A stretch of DNA of 39,058 nt from assembly GCA_900472625.1 (NCBI GenBank), contig UCIT01000086.1, positions 223 to 39,280 on the forward strand, given 5' to 3'. The position numbers were made by a program, and so were the translations under genes. Origin of the DNA: Hyphomicrobiales bacterium. Its GTDB lineage: Bacteria; Pseudomonadota; Alphaproteobacteria; Rhizobiales; Rhizobiaceae. Numbering within the stretch: the first letter of the stretch is position 1; each line of letters opens with the position of its first letter. A model generated the notes under the pieces. It was not told the origin of the DNA, did no database searches, and saw only the letters and a list, made by a program, of their open reading frames with translations. Below, in pieces: positions 1-7,659 of the stretch.

Positions 1-657
1 CGCCGCGCCAGCGATTTCGAGCGCGCCATGCGCAGCCGCAACAAGTTGCTCGACGAACGCCGCTTTGACCCCTCCTGGCTCTCGGGCATCGAGGAGCAGA
101 TGGCGACGCTTGGCATCGCCATGGCCATGGCGCGTCAGGAAATGCTCGGCCTGCTCGTGCGCCTGATCGAGGAAACCCGCGAGACCTCGCCCTTCCCCTC
201 CGCCTCGCTCGATCTCGCCGGCTTCATGGATGGCCAGTTCGATCGCCCCGCCGTCGATCTCGAGGACGAATACGCCGCACAGCTCGCCGAAAGCCGCTAC
301 CGCGACGCCGCCGCCGGCCGCACGCTGGAAGGGCCGCACCGCGCCGATCTTCTGGTGCGCCACCGCGACAAGCGCATGGACGCAGCCCGCTGCTCGACCG
401 GCGAGCAGAAGGCGCTGCTGGTCGGGCTGATCATGGCGCATGCCCGCCTCGTCGCCAATCTCACCGACCACGCGCCGATCCTGTTGCTCGACGAGATCGC
501 CGCCCATCTCGATGAATCCAGGCGCGCCGCGCTGTTCGATCTCATCGATGCGCTCGGCGGTCAGGCCTTCATGACCGGCACCGACCGTTCGATGTTTGCA
601 GCACTCGGCAACCGGGCGCAGTTTTTCACCGTTGCCGACGGAAGGGTTTTCGAATGA
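1..657 (+). CDS. recF: DNA replication/repair protein RecF, C-terminal part (5' end outside window)
   Basis: The reading frame is open from base 1, so the gene begins upstream of the window. RecF is an SMC-like ATPase that works with RecO and RecR to load RecA at single-strand gaps. The visible part contains the ABC-type signature STGEQKALLVGL and, shortly after, the Walker B segment ILLLDEIAAHLD, both typical of the RecF C-terminal half. The N-terminal Walker A is not in view. The TGA stop overlaps the ATG of the next gene (ATGA at 654-657), which suggests translational coupling with the moeB-like gene. recR, a functional partner, lies about 15 kb downstream in the same window. Confidence 0.95.
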   Translation, partial: RRASDFERAMRSRNKLLDERRFDPSWLSGIEEQMATLGIAMAMARQEMLGLLVRLIEETRETSPFPSASLDLAGFMDGQFDRPAVDLEDEYAAQLAESRYRDAAAGRTLEGPHRADLLVRHRDKRMDAARCSTGEQKALLVGLIMAHARLVANLTDHAPILLLDEIAAHLDESRRAALFDLIDALGGQAFMTGTDRSMFAALGNRAQFFTVADGRVFE

Positions 658-1490
658 CCGACACTTTCCCCGCCGCCGAGACGCATGCTAGCATCGCCCG
701 CATGGAACCGTTGAGCCCCGATGAAATCGCCCGCTACCAGCGCCACATCCTGCTGCCTGAGATCGGCGGCGCCGGCCAGCAGCGGCTGAAGGCGGCGCGG
801 GTGCTTGTGATCGGCGCCGGCGGCCTCGGCGCTCCGATCCTGCAATATCTCGCCGCCGCCGGTGTCGGCACGCTCGGGATTGCCGATGACGACCGCGTGT
901 CGCTCTCCAACCTGCAGCGCCAGGTGATCCACGATTCCGGCACGATCGGCGAGCTTAAGACGGAAAGTGCCGCCTTCGCCATAGCCCGCCTCAATCCGCA
1001 TGTCCGTGTCATCCGCTTCGAGGAACGCTTCTCGCCGGATTCGGCCCGCCGGCATCTCTCCGGCTTCGATCTCGTCATCGACGGCTCTGACAATTTCGAC
1101 ACCCGCTATACCGCCGCCGATGCCGCCGAAGCCGCGCAACTGCCGCTGGTGACAGGCGCCGTCGGCCGCTTCGATGGCTCGGTCACAGTGCTGAAACCCT
1201 ACGAGACGGATGCCGGCGGTACGCAGAACCCCGGCTACCGCGATCTCTTCCCGGAAAAGCCGCCGGCCGGCCTCATCCCCGTCTGCGCCGAAACCGGCGT
1301 CATCGGCGCGCTCACCGGCGTCATCGGCACGCTGATGGCGATGGAAGCAATCAAGCTGATCACCCAGACCGGCGAACCGCTGGTCGGCCGCTTGCTTCTC
1401 TACGACGCCATGTCCGCCCGCTTCGACACCATCCGCTACAAGCGCCGCCGCCCGAGAGCGGACAAGACAGACCAGACCCAGGCGTCATGA
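654..1490 (+). CDS. moeB: HesA/MoeB/ThiF family adenylyltransferase, MoeB-like, zinc cysteines absent
   Basis: E1-like enzyme of 278 residues that adenylates the C-terminal Gly-Gly of a sulfur-carrier protein (MoaD or ThiS type) for molybdopterin or thiamine synthesis. The nucleotide loop GAGGLG is at residues 54-59, followed by SNLQRQ near 85-90 and DGSDNFDTRY near 143-152, all family hallmarks. Cys211 in the PVCAETG segment matches the conserved cysteine of MoeB/ThiF. It is the only cysteine in the protein: the usual first CxxC position reads GYRDLF, and the C-terminal pair is missing too, so the structural zinc site of E. coli MoeB is lost. The start at 654 overlaps the recF stop; ATG 702 (residue 17) is a possible alternative. 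Substrate preference, MoaD or ThiS, cannot be decided from the sequence. Confidence 0.85.
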   Translation: MTDTFPAAETHASIARMEPLSPDEIARYQRHILLPEIGGAGQQRLKAARVLVIGAGGLGAPILQYLAAAGVGTLGIADDDRVSLSNLQRQVIHDSGTIGELKTESAAFAIARLNPHVRVIRFEERFSPDSARRHLSGFDLVIDGSDNFDTRYTAADAAEAAQLPLVTGAVGRFDGSVTVLKPYETDAGGTQNPGYRDLFPEKPPAGLIPVCAETGVIGALTGVIGTLMAMEAIKLITQTGEPLVGRLLLYDAMSARFDTIRYKRRRPRADKTDQTQAS

Positions 1491-1963
1491 CAAACATCCT
1501 CCGTCTCGATCCCGGCTTCAGCCGCTGGGACGACCTGTTGACACTGATCCTGTCATCCTTCGCCTACATGAACGACCGCATCGACCCACCGTCCTCGGCG
1601 CTGGCGTTGACTGCCGCGTCGCTCGCCGCCAAGGCCGAGGCGGAAATCGCCTACGCCGCGATGGTTGGCAACATGCTTCTCGGGTGCATCTTCCTGCGGC
1701 CGGAGAGGGAGTGCCTCTATGTCGGCAAGCTGGCGATCGCCCCGGAGGCGCAGGGCTGCGGCATCGGTCGGCAACTGCTGACGCTTGCCGAAGATACGGC
1801 GCGCCGGCTTGAATTGCCGGCACTGAGATTGGAAACCCGCATCGAACTGACGGAAAACCACGCCGTCTTTGCCCGCTGGGGCTTCGAAAAAACCGCCGAG
1901 AATGCCCATCCGGGCTTCACCAGAACGACCTCGATCGAGATGCGCAAGCAGCTTGCGGTTTAG
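1487..1963 (+). CDS. GNAT family N-acetyltransferase
   Basis: A 158-residue single-domain GNAT protein. The acetyl-CoA binding motif A is seen in LAIAPEAQGCGIGRQLL (about residues 85-101), with the Q-x-x-G-x-G/A pattern that holds the pyrophosphate. The C-terminal part (HAVFARWGFEKT) is the usual final strand and helix region of the fold. The start codon overlaps the stop of the moeB-like gene (ATGA at 1487-1490), so the two are probably co-translated with recF. The acceptor substrate is not predictable. Its TAG stop at 1961-1963 overlaps by three bases the stop codon of the convergent dehydrogenase gene, an unusually tight convergent junction with no room for a separate terminator. Confidence 0.85.
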   Translation: MTNILRLDPGFSRWDDLLTLILSSFAYMNDRIDPPSSALALTAASLAAKAEAEIAYAAMVGNMLLGCIFLRPERECLYVGKLAIAPEAQGCGIGRQLLTLAEDTARRLELPALRLETRIELTENHAVFARWGFEKTAENAHPGFTRTTSIEMRKQLAV

Positions 1964-2961
1964 CGACCGGGCAGCACCCGGTTCGGCGGCCGGTGGCCGT
2001 CCATGAAGGCGCGGATGTTGATGATCACCTTGTCGCCCATGTCGATCCGGCCCTCGATGGTGGCCGAGCTCATATGCGGCAGCAGCACGACCTTGCCGTC
2101 ATTGGCGAGCTTGATCAGCTTCGGATTGACCGACGGCTCGTTCTCGAACACGTCGAGCCCGGCGCCGGCAAGCTTGCCCTCGCGCAGGCTCTTGATCAGC
2201 GCCGCCTCGTCGACGATGTCGCCGCGCGCGGTGTTGACGAGATAGGCCGTCGGCTGCAGCAGCGCCAGCCGCCGCGCCGAGAGCAGATGGAAAGTCGCTG
2301 GCGTCGATGGGCAATTGACCGAGACGATGTCGACGCGGGCGAGCATCTGGTCGAGGCTTTCCCAGTAGGTCGCCTCCAGCTCGTCCTCGGTCGTGGCCGT
2401 CACCGGCTTGCGGTTGTGGTAGTGGATGGACAGCCCGAATGCCTTGGCGCGGCGGGCGACGGCGGTGCCGATCCGGCCCATGCCGACGATGCCGATCCGC
2501 TTGCCGTGAATGCGTCGCCCGAGCATCCAGGTCGGCGACCAGCCGGCCCATTCGCCGGGGTGATCGGTCAGCACCCGCGCACCTTCGCCGATCCGGCGCG
2601 GCACGGCCAGAATCAGCGCCATGGTCATGTCGGCCGTGTCTTCGGTCAGCACGTTCGGCGTGTTGGTGACGGTAATGCCCTTGCGGGCGGCGGCCTCGAC
2701 GTCGATGTGGTCGGTGCCGTTGGAAAAGCTGGCGATCAGTTTGAGCTGCGGCCCGGCCTCTTCGAGCAGCGCCGCATCGATCCGGTCCGTCACCGTCGGC
2801 ACCAGAACCTCGGCGCTTTTCATCGCCGCCGCCAGCTGTGTTACGCTGCGTGGCGCGTCGTCGATGTTGAGTTCGGCGTCGAACAGTTCGCGCATGCGCG
2901 TCTCGACGGCGTCGGGCAGCTTACGGGTGATGTAGACCTTCGTTTTTTTCTTCGTCGTCAT
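1960..2961 (-). CDS. D-2-hydroxyacid dehydrogenase (glyoxylate/hydroxypyruvate reductase-like)
   Basis: NAD(P)-dependent D-2-hydroxyacid dehydrogenase of 333 residues, a normal family length. The Rossmann loop GMGRIG is at residues 160-165. The catalytic set is complete: Arg246 in NTARGD, Glu275 in FENEP and His296 in LPHMSSAT. The substrate-binding segment SNGTDHID sits near residues 80-87. The family reduces small 2-keto acids such as glyoxylate or hydroxypyruvate; the exact substrate is an inference and could be another keto acid. The N-terminus is lysine-rich (MTTKKKTK). It is transcribed alone, convergent with the GNAT gene and divergent from the SH3 gene. Confidence 0.9.
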   Translation of the reverse strand: MTTKKKTKVYITRKLPDAVETRMRELFDAELNIDDAPRSVTQLAAAMKSAEVLVPTVTDRIDAALLEEAGPQLKLIASFSNGTDHIDVEAAARKGITVTNTPNVLTEDTADMTMALILAVPRRIGEGARVLTDHPGEWAGWSPTWMLGRRIHGKRIGIVGMGRIGTAVARRAKAFGLSIHYHNRKPVTATTEDELEATYWESLDQMLARVDIVSVNCPSTPATFHLLSARRLALLQPTAYLVNTARGDIVDEAALIKSLREGKLAGAGLDVFENEPSVNPKLIKLANDGKVVLLPHMSSATIEGRIDMGDKVIINIRAFMDGHRPPNRVLPGR

Positions 2962-3100
2962 GTCCGCAGCGGCTGCCTTGTTCAGAGGTCTTTAACCAAG
3001 ACGAGGGATAATTTTCCCGTTCCGGGGAATTTCTACCAGACCCGCACGCGAAGACAAACAAAACTCGCTGAGCGTGCGTGGAATGTCGAGGCCCGGAGAT

Positions 3101-3119
3101 CAGGCAGCAGAACTGCCTG
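3101..3119 (+). promoter_or_regulatory. Short perfect hairpin in the SH3-gene leader
   Basis: CAGGCAG (3101-3107) and CTGCCTG (3113-3119) are perfectly complementary around a 5-nt loop and end 23 bases before the ATG at 3143. The position just upstream of the ribosome-binding region makes a role in mRNA stability or translation possible. As DNA it could equally be a small operator. This is only what the sequence shows. Confidence 0.35.
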
Positions 3120-3142
3120 GGTTGGAACGAACGGAAATCGTC

Positions 3143-3682
3143 ATGCGCAGCACAGTCCTGAAATCATGCCTCGCCCTTGCGATGGGCTTTGTGCTTTCGG
3201 CCGCAACCGCCGAGCTGGGCTATGCCCAGGCGGCCAAGGGCCCGAGCGGCCTGCCGCTGCCGCGTTTCGTCACGCTGAAGTCGAAGCGCGTCAACCTGCG
3301 CATCGGCCCCGGCACCGATTATGCCGCCTCGTGGATGTATCTCAAGGCCGGCCTGCCGGTCGAGATCATCCAGGAATACGACAACTGGCGCCAGGTCCGC
3401 GATGCCGATGGCACCGAGGGCTGGGTCAACCAGTCGCTGCTGTCGGGCTCGCGCGCCGCCATCGCCGCGCCTTGGATGAAGGGCAAGGGCAAGAGCGTCT
3501 TCGTCAACATGCGCCGCGAATCGCAACCGTCCTCATCCGTCGTCGCCAAGCTCGAGCCCGGCGTCACCATGAATATCGGCGAATGCAACGGCGACTGGTG
3601 CTTCGCGAAAACCGACGGCGCAGAAGGTTGGGTGGCGCAATCGGAAATCTGGGGTGCCTATCCCGGAGAGGCTTTCAAATAG
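3143..3682 (+). CDS. Secreted protein with two bacterial SH3 domains
   Basis: The chosen start (ATG 3143) gives a classic signal peptide, a basic MRS start, a hydrophobic stretch LALAMGFVL and an AQA-type cleavage region near residue 29. An upstream in-frame ATG at 3074 would bury it behind a charged extension and is rejected. The mature part holds two SH3b repeats. The first is around residues 40-95 (VNLRIGPGTDY, then GTEGWVNQSLL) and the second around 112-170 (VFVNMRRES, then GAEGWVAQSEI). Such domains commonly bind cell-wall peptides, so a periplasmic or envelope role is likely, but no enzyme domain is attached. The 3' end is followed by degenerate copies of its last codons (see repeat). 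Confidence 0.85.
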   Translation: MRSTVLKSCLALAMGFVLSAATAELGYAQAAKGPSGLPLPRFVTLKSKRVNLRIGPGTDYAASWMYLKAGLPVEIIQEYDNWRQVRDADGTEGWVNQSLLSGSRAAIAAPWMKGKGKSVFVNMRRESQPSSSVVAKLEPGVTMNIGECNGDWCFAKTDGAEGWVAQSEIWGAYPGEAFK

Positions 3683-3745
3683 AGCCGAGCCGGAGAGGCC
3701 TTCAAGTAAGGCCAACCCCGCAAATGCCTTCAGGTAAGCGAGGCC
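3662..3745 (+). repeat. Degenerate tandem copies of the SH3-gene 3' end
   Basis: The last codons of the SH3 gene (GGAGAGGCTTTCAAATAG, encoding Gly-Glu-Ala-Phe-Lys-stop) recur as GGAGAGGCCTTCAAGTAA at about 3691-3708. They appear again, more degraded, as GCCTTCAGGTAA at about 3726-3737. All three carry a stop codon at the same relative place, so the protein end would be the same with any copy. This looks like a small tandem duplication that is decaying. Confidence 0.5.
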
Positions 3746-3766
3746 TTAGACAAGGCTCGCCTGTTT
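3738..3766 (+). terminator. Probable intrinsic terminator of the SH3 gene
   Basis: GCGAGGCCTT (3738-3747) pairs with AAGGCTCGC (3752-3760) with one bulged G and a 4-nt loop, followed by CTGTTTT. It overlaps the last codons of the convergent adenosine kinase gene. The U-tract is short, so strength is uncertain. Confidence 0.45.
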
Positions 3767-4738
3767 TCCAGCTTCGGCCAGCGACTTCATCGGCCGTGGT
3801 CCGATCTGCTGGATGACGATGCCGGCCGCCAGGCAGCCGAGCTTGCCGCAATCCTCGAGCGTCCGCCCCTGCGTGTAGCCGTAGAGGAAACCGGCGGCGA
3901 ACAGATCGCCGGCGCCTGTCGTGTCGACCAGTTCCTTGATCGCGATCGCATCGACCTGATAGCGCTCGCTGCCCTTCAGGATGACGGCGCCGTCCTCGCT
4001 CATCGTCACCGCGGCGACCTTGCAATCCTGCGCGATCTTCGTCAGTGCAACCTCGAAGTCGTCGGTTTCATAGAGCGCCAGCGCTTCCTGCTTGTTGGCG
4101 AAGACGATATCGACGGTGCCGGAGCGCATCAGGTCCAGGAACTCCTCGCGATAGCGGGCGACGCAGAAGCTGTCGGACAGCGTCATCGACACTTCGCGGC
4201 CGTTCTCGTGGGCGATGCGGGCGCAATCGCGGATAGCTTCCTTGGCGCGCGGCGGATCCCAGAGGTAGCCTTCGAAATAGGTGACCTTCGACTGTGCCAC
4301 GACCTCGGGCTCGACATCCTCCGGTCCAAGCTCGACGCAGGCGCCGAGATAGGTGTTCATCGAGCGCTCACCATCCTCGGTGACGAAGATCATCGAGCGC
4401 GCCGTCGGCGGAAACTTGCCCTTCGGCTGCGTCTGGTAGTGCACGCCCTGCGCCCGGATATCGTGCGCGAAGATCTCGCCCAGCTGGTCCTCGGCGACCT
4501 TGCCGAAATAGGCGGCCTTGCCGCCGAAGCTGGCGATGCCGGCTGCCGTGTTGCCGGCGCTGCCACCGGATGCCTCGAGCGCCGGTCCCATGTGGGCGTA
4601 AAGCAGTTCGGCGCGCTCGGCGTCGATCAGGTTCATCGCCGCCTTGGTGATCTTGTGATCAATGAGGAACTGCTCGTCGCAACGCGCAATGATATCGACG
4701 ATCGCATTGCCGACAGTCAGAACATCGAATTTGGTCAT
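3746..4738 (-). CDS. Adenosine kinase / PfkB family sugar kinase
   Basis: PfkB (ribokinase) family kinase of 330 residues. The N-terminal family signature lies around GGSAGNTAAGIASFGG (58-73). The C-terminal signature DTTGAGDLFAAGF (272-284) contains the catalytic base Asp278 and the anion-hole glycines. Close resemblance to the alphaproteobacterial adenosine kinase group (MTKFDVLTVGNAIVDII start) supports phosphorylation of adenosine to AMP in purine salvage, but ribokinase or another nucleoside kinase cannot be excluded. ATG 4738 is preferred because homologues begin at MTKFDV; a 57-residue upstream extension to 4909 has no domain features. It is monocistronic and convergent with the SH3 gene. 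Confidence 0.88.
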   Translation of the reverse strand: MTKFDVLTVGNAIVDIIARCDEQFLIDHKITKAAMNLIDAERAELLYAHMGPALEASGGSAGNTAAGIASFGGKAAYFGKVAEDQLGEIFAHDIRAQGVHYQTQPKGKFPPTARSMIFVTEDGERSMNTYLGACVELGPEDVEPEVVAQSKVTYFEGYLWDPPRAKEAIRDCARIAHENGREVSMTLSDSFCVARYREEFLDLMRSGTVDIVFANKQEALALYETDDFEVALTKIAQDCKVAAVTMSEDGAVILKGSERYQVDAIAIKELVDTTGAGDLFAAGFLYGYTQGRTLEDCGKLGCLAAGIVIQQIGPRPMKSLAEAGKQASLV

Positions 4739-4861
4739 GAATTGGGAGATCCCGGTTGTGGTGATAGCCGGTAGTCGGTCATAGCGAATTTTCGGCGCAT
4801 GGGAAGCAGAAATGCCGGATCTGCGGCCATTGCTTTCATCAAAATGCCGCGCCGACGTCAT

Positions 4862-4888
4862 TTGCCTGTCACTTTCGCTGGCTATATC
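4862..4888 (+). promoter_or_regulatory. Candidate promoter for the small-RNA candidate
   Basis: CTATAT (4882-4887) matches the alphaproteobacterial -10 consensus. A TTTGCC/TTGCCT box about 15 bases upstream (4861-4867) is a weak -35 with short spacing. A transcript would start near 4894, just before the first hairpin of the candidate RNA. The position on the + strand, with no downstream coding frame before the terminator, is what makes it notable. Confidence 0.35.
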
Positions 4889-4894
4889 TCTCAT

Positions 4895-5059
4895 CAACAA
4901 GATCGGCATGGGCGGCCTCGAAACCGCTGCCGATCAAGAGGGGAATGATACCCTTCGACGATACCGGAGCGACGCTGACCACGGATGTACTGGCAGCATG
5001 GCCGACCGGCAATCCGGCAGGACCGGATGCGGAAAAGCGGGCTGTGCCCCGCTTTTTTT
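4895..5059 (+). ncRNA. Candidate structured small RNA (no known family recognised)
   Basis: The 417-base gap between adenosine kinase and the AEC transporter has no convincing protein gene. Hairpin 1 spans 4901-4935: GATCGGCA pairs with TGCCGATC, with an inner GCGG/CCGC. Hairpin 2 spans 4939-4955 (AGGGG/CCCTT). A weaker GCAT...ATGC stem spans about 5007-5030. It ends in a strong intrinsic terminator at 5033-5059. A CTATAT box sits 7 bases before the expected 5' end. The predicted transcript is about 165 nt. I do not recognise it as 6S, AbcR or another named rhizobial family. It could also be a leader of the AEC gene read through the terminator, or be simply non-functional. Confidence 0.45.
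5033..5059 (+). terminator. Strong intrinsic terminator
   Basis: AAAAGCGGG (5033-5041) pairs with CCCGCTTTT, with loop CTGTGC at 5042-5047, followed by a run of seven T (5053-5059). The nearest + strand gene upstream ends at 3682 and has its own terminator, so this one has no protein gene to serve. Confidence 0.8.
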
Positions 5060-5155
5060 GCTTTCCGCGCAAGCCGTTGGCCGGATCGACGTTTGTCAGC
5101 GCCGGCCTTTTGCTGCTAGACCTTTGGCTGTTCCAGCAATAGGCAGCCCTCCCTT

Positions 5156-6103
5156 ATGTCCGCCATCGTTCTCGACGTTCTTCCCGTCTTCGTGATGATC
5201 CTGATCGGCTGGCTGATCGTCAAGGTGGGGCTGATGAAGGCCGAGATTGGCGATGCGCTGAGCGATTTCGTCTTTAAGATTGCTGTGCCGCTGCTGCTCT
5301 TTCGCACCATCGCCGAAGCCGATTTCCAGGGCGCCTCGCCATTCAGGCTGTGGCTCGCCTATTTCTCCGGCGTCGCCGTCACCTGGACCGCCGCTCATAT
5401 CGCCGCCACGAAATTCTTCGGCCGCGACGATCGCATCGGCGTGCTCGCCGGCGTGTCGTCGGCCTTCGCCAACACCATCTTTATCGGCCTGCCGCTGGTG
5501 CAGCGCACCGTCGGCGACAAGGGCCTCGTGCCGCTGTCGATCCTGATTGCCGTGCATCTGCCGGTCATGATGATCGTCGGCACCATCCTGATGGAGCGCG
5601 CCGAACGCAAGATCGCCGGCGGTCCGGGCCGCGGCGTCCTCCAGTTGCTGCGTCAGATCGGCAGCAATCTCATCCGCAATCCGCTGGTCATAGGTCTCGC
5701 CGGCGGCGCGCTGATGCACATTCTTGGCTGGACGATGCCGGCGCCGGTTGAATTGATCGTCGATCAGATCGCCGGTGTCGCCGGACCCGTGGCGCTGATT
5801 TCGCTTGGCATGGCGCTGCAGCAATACGGCATCTCGGGCAATGTCGGCCTATCGAGTGTCACCTCCGCCTTCAAGCTGTTGCTGCTGCCCGCCTGCGTCT
5901 GGACCAGCAGCCATCTGCTCGGTCTGGAGGCTGACTGGACGGCGGCGCTGGTGCTGATCTCGGCGGTGCCGACCGGTGTCAACGCCTGGCTGATCGCCAA
6001 CCGCTTCGGCGTCGGCCATGGCCTGGCCGCGTCGACAATCACGTTCACGACGGCACTCGGCGCCATCACCGTGTCCTTCTGGGCCTATCTGCTCGGCCCG
6101 TGA
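5156..6103 (+). CDS. AEC family transporter (auxin efflux carrier type)
   Basis: Integral membrane protein of 315 residues with about ten hydrophobic segments in two halves, typical of the AEC/bile-acid-arsenite superfamily. The first half contains FVFKIAVPLLLFRTIA and GVSSAFANTIFIGLPL. The second half has LISLGMALQQYG and the conserved proline-kinked VLISAVPTGVNAWLIA, with the crossover motif of the family. In bacteria these export small organic acids such as malate or malonate; the substrate here is unknown. It is preceded by the small-RNA candidate and followed by a bidirectional terminator shared with the convergent cytochrome gene. Confidence 0.9.
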   Translation: MSAIVLDVLPVFVMILIGWLIVKVGLMKAEIGDALSDFVFKIAVPLLLFRTIAEADFQGASPFRLWLAYFSGVAVTWTAAHIAATKFFGRDDRIGVLAGVSSAFANTIFIGLPLVQRTVGDKGLVPLSILIAVHLPVMMIVGTILMERAERKIAGGPGRGVLQLLRQIGSNLIRNPLVIGLAGGALMHILGWTMPAPVELIVDQIAGVAGPVALISLGMALQQYGISGNVGLSSVTSAFKLLLLPACVWTSSHLLGLEADWTAALVLISAVPTGVNAWLIANRFGVGHGLAASTITFTTALGAITVSFWAYLLGP

Positions 6104-6113
6104 ACCAACAGGA

Positions 6114-6138
6114 AAAGCCCGGTCTGAGACCGGGCTTT
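6114..6138. terminator. Bidirectional terminator between AEC gene and cytochrome gene
   Basis: AAAGCCCGGTCT (6114-6125) and AGACCGGGCTTT (6127-6138) are perfectly complementary around a single base. The A-run on one side and T-run on the other suit termination of both convergent transcripts. Confidence 0.8.
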
Positions 6139-6161
6139 GATCGTTTCGAAGACGAAAAACC

Positions 6162-6737
6162 TTACTGCGTCGCCGTGTCGGGCGCGTTCGGATCCGGCAA
6201 CGGCACCGGCGAATCGGCCAGCGTGTGCAGGTAGAGGATCAGATTGGCGCGATCGGTGTCCTTCTGCAGGCCGGCAAAGCCCATCGCCGTTCCGGCGATG
6301 TACTTCTTCGGCGCCGCGAGGAAGTGGTTCAGGTGATCGAAGGTCCACTTCTCGGAGGAGCCCTTGGAATAGTCCTTCATGGCCGAAGAATAGGCGAACC
6401 CCTCATGCGAGGCGATCGGACGATCTACGACACCAAAGAGGTTCGGCCCGACCTTGTTCGGTCCCCCTTTAGTGCCGTCATGACAGGCCTGACACTTCTT
6501 GAAGACCGTTTCGCCGGCCTTGGCGTCGGCCTTTCCAAGCAGTTGCGCGATCGGCACGGCGGCGGCCGGTGCAGCTCCACCGGCGTCCGCAGCCGATGCC
6601 TCTTCGGCAACGATGGCAAAGCCCTCTTTCTCCGGGTTCTCGGAATGAAAGATGCTTTCCGAAGCGATAGAAACCGACATCAGGACGAAAACCGTCCCGA
6701 GTAGTGCTCCCACCGCTGTATTCACGTATGAATTCAT
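6162..6737 (-). CDS. cycM: Membrane-anchored c-type cytochrome, CycM-like
   Basis: A 191-residue class I cytochrome c. It has a single N-terminal hydrophobic segment (about residues 8-26), probably an uncleaved anchor, then an Ala-rich linker. The heme site is CQACH at 82-86, and Met152 in AGTAMGF is the likely sixth ligand. This is the architecture of Bradyrhizobium CycM, which passes electrons from the bc1 complex to the aa3 terminal oxidase; the role here is inferred from that family. ATG 6737 is chosen because a GGGGAG ribosome-binding site lies about 9 bases upstream; the 30-codon upstream extension is hydrophilic and unlikely. It is divergent from kdsB. Confidence 0.9.
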   Translation of the reverse strand: MNSYVNTAVGALLGTVFVLMSVSIASESIFHSENPEKEGFAIVAEEASAADAGGAAPAAAVPIAQLLGKADAKAGETVFKKCQACHDGTKGGPNKVGPNLFGVVDRPIASHEGFAYSSAMKDYSKGSSEKWTFDHLNHFLAAPKKYIAGTAMGFAGLQKDTDRANLILYLHTLADSPVPLPDPNAPDTATQ

Positions 6738-6893
6738 CTGTGATGCTCCCCCCACAGCCAGCAGACATAAAACCGGTCTGTCTCTTGAAATCGAGCAAAA
6801 CCTATGTCTTTTGGCAAATTCTTGCAACAGCCGAACACCTCGGCCGCATGAGACCTTTTGACACCTTTCTGCCCGTAAATGAAGGCCCGAGCC

Positions 6894-7643
6894 ATGACCA
6901 GTCCAAATTTAGACAACGTCCTCGTCCTCATTCCGGCCCGCATGGCATCGACCCGGCTACCCGGCAAGCCGCTTGCGGACATCTGCGGCAAACCGATGGT
7001 CATCCAGGTGGCGCTGAGGGCAACGGAAGCCGCCATCGGCCGCGTCGTCGTCGCCGTCGATGAACAGGAGGTCTTCGATGTGGTCGCTGGCGCCGGCTTC
7101 GAGGTCGTCATGACCAGCAAGGATCATCAGTCCGGCTCGGACCGTATTTTCGAAGCGCTGACCAAGGTCGATCCCGATGGCAAGATCGAATACATCGTCA
7201 ACGTTCAGGGCGACCTGCCGACCATCGAGCCGGAAACGGTGCGCGCCTCGCTGCGCCCGCTGCAGGATCCAGCCGTCGATATCGCCACGCTGACGATCGC
7301 CATCGACGACGAGGCCGACAAGACCGCCCCGCATATCGTCAAGGTGGTCGGCTCGCCATTGTCAGAAACCCGGATGAGGGCGCTCTATTTCACAAGGGCG
7401 ACCGCGCCCTATGGCGAAGGCCCGCTCTACCATCACATCGGCCTCTACACCTACCGCCGCTCGGCGCTGGAGCGTTTCGTCGCGCTTGGTCCGTCGACGC
7501 TGGAAAAGCGCGAATCGCTGGAGCAGCTGCGGGCGTTGGAAGCCGGCATGCGCATCGATGTCGAGATCGTTGACACCGTTCCGCTCGGTGTCGATACTCC
7601 CGCCGACCTTGAAAAGGCGCGGCGAATTCTCTCCGCACAATAG
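6894..7643 (+). CDS. kdsB: 3-deoxy-manno-octulosonate cytidylyltransferase (CMP-KDO synthetase)
   Basis: Activates KDO as CMP-KDO for the lipid A-core of lipopolysaccharide. The 249-residue protein starts with the nucleotide-binding motif IPARMASTRLPGKPL (about 13-27) of the family. It continues with SGSDRIFEA and VNVQGDLPTIEP, which hold metal- and sugar-binding residues. ATG 6894 is preferred over ATG 6879: GAAGG lies just upstream and the MTSPN start matches the fold boundary. pheA follows after 16 bases, so they are likely cotranscribed although unrelated in pathway. This order is common in Rhizobiaceae. Confidence 0.93.
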   Translation: MTSPNLDNVLVLIPARMASTRLPGKPLADICGKPMVIQVALRATEAAIGRVVVAVDEQEVFDVVAGAGFEVVMTSKDHQSGSDRIFEALTKVDPDGKIEYIVNVQGDLPTIEPETVRASLRPLQDPAVDIATLTIAIDDEADKTAPHIVKVVGSPLSETRMRALYFTRATAPYGEGPLYHHIGLYTYRRSALERFVALGPSTLEKRESLEQLRALEAGMRIDVEIVDTVPLGVDTPADLEKARRILSAQ

Positions 7644-7659
7644 AAATGACGGATCTCTC

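Noticed and set aside
1993..3816. A 607-codon frame antisense to the dehydrogenase and crossing the SH3 gene
   Set aside because: It overlaps two well-supported genes in the wrong frame and lacks any recognisable domain.
4945..5142. A 65-codon frame within the small-RNA candidate region
   Set aside because: It runs through the intrinsic terminator at 5033-5059, has no good ribosome-binding site and shows no protein-like pattern.
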